Assembly (NCBI RefSeq): GCF_014083985.1 | Contig: NZ_CP046907.1 | Location: 4,564,501 to 4,628,500, forward strand | Reading direction: 5' to 3' | Length of the DNA: 64,000 bases | Origin: Streptomyces sp. SCUT-3 | GTDB lineage: Bacteria > Actinomycetota > Actinomycetes > Streptomycetales > Streptomycetaceae | Shown here: piece after piece, positions 60,974-64,000 of the stretch | How positions within the stretch are numbered: position 1 is the first letter of the stretch | Layout: every line of letters starts with the position of its first letter | Notes under the pieces: model-generated | The model's input: the letters and a program-made list of their open reading frames with translations, nothing else | The model's database searches: none | What the model was told of the DNA's origin: nothing | Translations under genes and position numbers: made by a program

Positions 60974-61294
60974 GGCGGCTCCCGGTTCCTCTTCGCGTCC
61001 TCGCGTCGGTTGCGGCGCCCGTGTGCCGGTTGCCCGCTGCACTGCCGGCGCCTCCGCCACTCTACGGCCGACCCGGCCCGGCGACGAAGGGGGACGAAGG
61101 GGAAACCCTCTACCACGCCCGCGCCGCGGAGGCGACCGCTCCGCCCTCCCGCAGCAGGAGGTGTCACCCGTTATGGGGAATGCCTGGCCAAACGGCGGAT
61201 TCCGGGGGGCGCCCGCGCATACATTCGCGCCGTTGAACGAGGAACGAACAGGGCGCCAGGATCCCGCCCCGGAAGCCAGGAGACCGGAAGCCAG
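60974..61294. other. Divergent intergenic region between lipB and the HTH-TPR regulator
   Basis: 321 bases with no ORF. The right half contains AT-richer text (GTTATGGGGAATGCCTGGCCAA, and CATACATTCGCGCCGTTGAACG) that may hold the regulator's promoter. I see no strong palindrome. Confidence 0.45.
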
Positions 61295-62797
61295 ATGACC
61301 GACCGCACCTCCCACCGGCCCGTCAACCACCAGCTCGCCTCCCTCATCGCCGAGGCGGGCTTCTCCAACGCCGGACTGGCCCGCCGGGTCGACCAGCTCG
61401 GCATCGAGCACGGGCTGGACCTGCGGTACGACAAGACCTCGGTGACCCGCTGGCTGCGAGGCCAGCAGCCGCGCGGCACCACCCCCGCGCTGATCGCCGA
61501 GGTCTTCACCCGGCGGCTGGGCCGCCGCCTGACCGCGCAGGACCTCGGACTGGACGCCTGCGCCCCCGTCTACGCCGGACTGGAGTTCGCGGCCACCCCC
61601 CGCGAGGCGGTGGAGATCGTCAGCGGGCTGTGGCGCAAGGACACCGGCACCCAGCAGGACCTGGCCAGGATCGCCTTCACCCCGGCCGGGCTGGTGGTGC
61701 CCAGCCGGGACTGGCTGATCGGCCGCAGCGACGACTGCGTCGCCCACGACCCCGAGCAGCCGCCCCAGGCGGCCCCCGCCCCCCGCATCCCCGCGCAGAA
61801 CAGGGGCGTCCAGCCGCCCTCCGGCGGCCCCGGCCGGCAGGCGCGCCCCGCCCGGTCCCCCCATCCGCAGCGGCTGCACGGGAACCGGGTCAGCGCCGGG
61901 GACATCGCCGCGCTCCGCTCGGTCGGGGAGATGTTCCGCTCCCTGGACAACACCTACGGCGGCGGCCACGCCCGCCAGGCCCTCGTCCGCTACCTGGAGC
62001 ACCAGGCCGAGCCGATGCTGCGCGGCAGCTACGGCGAGGAGACCGGCCGCAGGCTGTTCGCCGCCGTCGCCGACCTGACCCGGCTGGCCGGCTGGACCTC
62101 CTACGACATGGGCGCGCACGGCCTCGCCCAGCGGTACTTCGTGCAGGCGCTGCGCCTGTCCCAGGCCGCCGGCGACCGGGTCTTCGGGGCGTACGTGCTG
62201 GTGACGATGAGCCGGCAGGCCGTCTACCTCGGCCACGGCAGGGAGGCCGTGCAACTGGCCCGCGTCGCGCAGCAGGGCGTGGGCACCACCGTGCCCCCCG
62301 TGGTGCGCGCCCTGCTGCACGCGGCCGAGGCCCGCGGCCACGGGCTGCTGGCCGACGCCCGGTCCTGCACGGCCGCCCTGCTGCGGGCGGAGCGGGCGCT
62401 GGAGGAGTCCGGCCCCGGCGACGAGGTGCCCGCCTGGGCCCGGTTCTTCGACGAGGCGCAGCTCGCCGACGAGTTCGGCCACTGCCACCGCGACCTGGAG
62501 CAGTACCGGGCCGCCGCGCAGCACGCCGAGCGCTCCCTGCAACTGCGCGACCCCGGCTACGCCCGCAGCCGGGTCTTCTGCCGCACCGTGCTGGCCTCGG
62601 CCCGCCTGGGGCTGGGCGAGGTCGACCGGGCCTGCGCCCTCGCCTCGGAGGCGATGCAGCAGGCGTGCGAGATGCGCTCCACCCGCGCCCTGGAGTACGT
62701 CCGCGGCTTCGCCCAGCGCCTGGAGCCGCACCGCGGCGTCCCCGCCGTCCGCGCCTTCCACGAACGCGCCGCCGCCCTGGGCGTCCCGGTGGGGTGA
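61295..62797 (+). CDS. HTH regulator with TPR-like C-terminal domain (SCO2192/NsdA-like)
   Basis: 500 residues. The N-terminal XRE-like segment is [20 protein letters not shown] followed by [21 protein letters not shown] Pro-rich linker near residues 155-190 leads to a helical repeat region ([77 protein letters not shown]-like helices) with TPR character. Such proteins in Streptomyces regulate development and antibiotic output; NsdA is a named example and this protein is similar in layout, not necessarily in role. ATG at 61295, GGAAGCC just upstream is a weak ribosome site. Confidence 0.85.
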   Translation: MTDRTSHRPVNHQLASLIAEAGFSNAGLARRVDQLGIEHGLDLRYDKTSVTRWLRGQQPRGTTPALIAEVFTRRLGRRLTAQDLGLDACAPVYAGLEFAATPREAVEIVSGLWRKDTGTQQDLARIAFTPAGLVVPSRDWLIGRSDDCVAHDPEQPPQAAPAPRIPAQNRGVQPPSGGPGRQARPARSPHPQRLHGNRVSAGDIAALRSVGEMFRSLDNTYGGGHARQALVRYLEHQAEPMLRGSYGEETGRRLFAAVADLTRLAGWTSYDMGAHGLAQRYFVQALRLSQAAGDRVFGAYVLVTMSRQAVYLGHGREAVQLARVAQQGVGTTVPPVVRALLHAAEARGHGLLADARSCTAALLRAERALEESGPGDEVPAWARFFDEAQLADEFGHCHRDLEQYRAAAQHAERSLQLRDPGYARSRVFCRTVLASARLGLGEVDRACALASEAMQQACEMRSTRALEYVRGFAQRLEPHRGVPAVRAFHERAAALGVPVG

Positions 62798-62852
62798 GGC
62801 CGCGGGCCGCGGGCCGTGGGTGCGGTGTACGGGGTGCGGGGCGCGGGGCCCG

Positions 62853-63719
62853 CTATTCGGCGGGCTCGGCGATCAGGGCGGTGGCCGCGCGTCGGAAGCC
62901 GAGCCGGGCGTAGATCCGGGCGACGTCGTCGTCGCCGGCGGACAGGAGCACGGTCCCGGCGCCCCGTGACCGGGCGTCGGCGGCCAGGGCCGCGGTGACC
63001 GCGAGCCCGAGGCCGCGGCGGCGCGCGGCCGGCAGGGTCCCCACCCCGACGATCTCGCTGACCCCGTCCACGGGCTGGTGCTGGCCCGCACACAGCGCGA
63101 CCCCGCCCTCCACCGCGGCGGCGACCCGGCTCAGACCGGCGCGGATGCGCTGCGCCACCGCCTCCACCGACCCGTCGCCGGCACTGTTCCGCACGGCTTC
63201 GTCCAGCTCCGCCCTTCCGGCCGCGCCCACCCGGGTCCCGGCGTCGGCGAAGGCCAGGTGGGGGACGGCCAGCGCGCTCGGCAGCACCGGGTCGTCCGGG
63301 CCGACGATCCGCACCGCCACGCCGTCGGCCCGCCCGGTCGCCCCGGGCAGCGGCACGTCGGGGAGCGGTGCGTCCGGACCGAGCACCATCAGGGGGTGCT
63401 CGTGCACCACGAGTCCCGCCCGCTCGGCCGCGTCCCTCAGCGCGGGCGCGTTCTCGGCCACCCACTCGAAGCTCTCCGGAACGCCGAGTTCCCGCTGCCG
63501 TGCGCGCACCCGGGCCACGTCGTCGGCGCTCACCGCGCCGGAGTGCCCCAGGGTCGGGCGCGCGTAGTAGGGCCACCCCTCTCCCTCGCGGACGAACAGG
63601 GTCAGCGGCCCGAAGTCCTCGGCCCGGGCCCCGGAGCGGGGCACCGCGTCGTAGTACCGCTCGAGCCGGTCCAGCAGGTCGCGGGAGTCGCTGTGATGAG
63701 TAGGAGTCACGCCGCGCAT
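62853..63719 (-). CDS. GNAT-family N-acetyltransferase
   Basis: 288 residues. The N-terminal half ([20 protein letters not shown]) has no clear domain. The C-terminal GNAT fold lies about residues 195-285: [40 protein letters not shown] (motif A, acetyl-CoA loop), and [15 protein letters not shown] (motif B). It acetylates an unknown amine substrate. ATG at 63719 is used; a GTG three codons later is also possible. Confidence 0.85.
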   Translation of the reverse strand: MRGVTPTHHSDSRDLLDRLERYYDAVPRSGARAEDFGPLTLFVREGEGWPYYARPTLGHSGAVSADDVARVRARQRELGVPESFEWVAENAPALRDAAERAGLVVHEHPLMVLGPDAPLPDVPLPGATGRADGVAVRIVGPDDPVLPSALAVPHLAFADAGTRVGAAGRAELDEAVRNSAGDGSVEAVAQRIRAGLSRVAAAVEGGVALCAGQHQPVDGVSEIVGVGTLPAARRRGLGLAVTAALAADARSRGAGTVLLSAGDDDVARIYARLGFRRAATALIAEPAE

Positions 63720-63814
63720 CCAAGCAGCGGGTCGCCGGCCACCGCCACCGAATTGAACCCGGGCGCGGGCGGGCCCGGCGCGGCGTGCGGGGCGGGGGGA
63801 GCGTCTCCGGAGCG

Positions 63815-63852
63815 GTTAAAGAACGCTCGTTCTTGACTGATTGTTCTTTAAC
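63815..63852. promoter_or_regulatory. Operator and promoter of the right-edge TetR gene
   Basis: Ten-base perfect arms GTTAAAGAAC and GTTCTTTAAC with an 18-base spacer, and an internal AAGAAC/GTTCTT repeat. TTGACT at 63833-63838 and TACGGT at 63857-63862 (18 bases apart) fit -35/-10 boxes, so the repeat overlaps the promoter of the downstream TetR gene and probably mediates autorepression. Confidence 0.75.
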
Positions 63853-63863
63853 TCTGTACGGTC

Positions 63864-64000
63864 ATGGACATGGGACGACCACGCGCCTTCGACACCGATC
63901 GGGCCGTCAGTGCCGCGGCTGCCCTCTTCGCCGACCGCGGCTACGAGGGCACTTCGGTGGACGACCTGGTCACCGCCACCGGTGTCCACCGGGGCAGCCT
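63864..64000 (+). CDS. TetR-family regulator (N-terminus only)
   Basis: 46 residues visible: MDMGRPRAFDTDRAVSAAAA, LFADRGYEGTSVDDLVTATG, VHRGSL. This is the full TetR N-terminal helix 1 through recognition helix (ATGVHRGSL). Cut by the window end. Starts with two in-frame ATGs (63864 and 63870). The palindrome 12-50 bases upstream is a natural autoregulatory site; the gene controlled besides itself lies outside the window or is the divergent GNAT gene. Confidence 0.92.
   Translation, partial: MDMGRPRAFDTDRAVSAAAALFADRGYEGTSVDDLVTATGVHRGS

Noticed and set aside
1-64000. tRNA, rRNA or riboswitch genes
   Set aside because: I saw no cloverleaf with conserved GTTCGA-type T-loops plus acceptor stems, no rRNA-like sequence and no recognisable riboswitch core. 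A covariance-model scan was not possible here.

Overview
The window is very GC-rich actinobacterial chromosome. Coding regions show strong third-position G/C bias, GTG (and one TTG) starts are common, and many genes overlap by four bases (ATGA or GTGA). Gene content points to Streptomyces or a close relative: panB, dnaE, nadE, the glutamine synthetase paralogue glnA2, the adenylyltransferase glnE, the maltose system malEFG-aglA-malR, a giant secreted pullulanase, an SPW-repeat protein, and the glnA / RDD / DUF4191 / lipA / lipB neighbourhood. It looks like core chromosome. I see no phage, IS transposase, CRISPR array, rRNA or tRNA.

Layout. 1-5.8 kb: end of panB, an MFS exporter translationally coupled to a TetR regulator, a membrane-anchored EEP-fold hydrolase and a FAD oxidoreductase. 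6.0-9.6 kb: replicative polymerase DnaE. 9.6-11.2 kb: a gene-free block holding a nested inverted-repeat element (two near-identical ~344-bp arms around a ~390-bp core) plus tandem repeats and a perfect 25-bp stem. 11.2-18.3 kb: nadE, a GAF/LuxR regulator divergent from prpE, and an acetyl-CoA hydrolase/CoA-transferase. 18.5-24.1 kb: glnA2, a lower-GC pocket with two tiny membrane proteins, and glnE. 24.2-26.4 kb: a PAP2-type membrane enzyme and malR. 26.4-37.4 kb: aglA-malG-malF-malE, divergent from the 1,825-residue amylase/pullulanase across a region full of CTTGCAG-type MalR boxes. 37.5-43.8 kb: an unknown membrane protein, an unusual polyprenyl synthetase relative, a secreted GH18 chitinase with DasR-like operators, and a small-molecule kinase.

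43.0-49.2 kb is a fatty-acid modification cluster (FAD desaturase-like protein, DUF1365, cyclopropane synthase, a 53-codon micro-ORF, DUF1295) built from a chain of tight overlaps, with an SDR-DUF2867 gene divergent from it. 49.2-51.7 kb has a Gfo/Idh/MocA oxidoreductase, an SPW membrane protein and a hypothetical protein. 51.9-55.3 kb is the homogentisate (tyrosine) catabolic operon: hmgA, an unknown coupled gene and fahA. 55.6-61 kb has glnA with a textbook four-box GlnR operator, RDD and DUF4191 membrane proteins, and lipA/lipB. 61.3-64 kb has an HTH-TPR regulator, a GNAT acetyltransferase and the start of a TetR gene with a palindromic operator.

Themes are nitrogen control (glnA, glnA2, glnE), polysaccharide use (maltose/pullulan/chitin, each with a recognisable operator) and membrane-lipid modification. 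The best candidates for undescribed biology are the nested inverted-repeat element at about 9,987-11,067, the lipid cluster with its coupled micro-ORF, the polyprenyl synthetase relative lacking its second aspartate motif, and the unknown gene inside the homogentisate operon.
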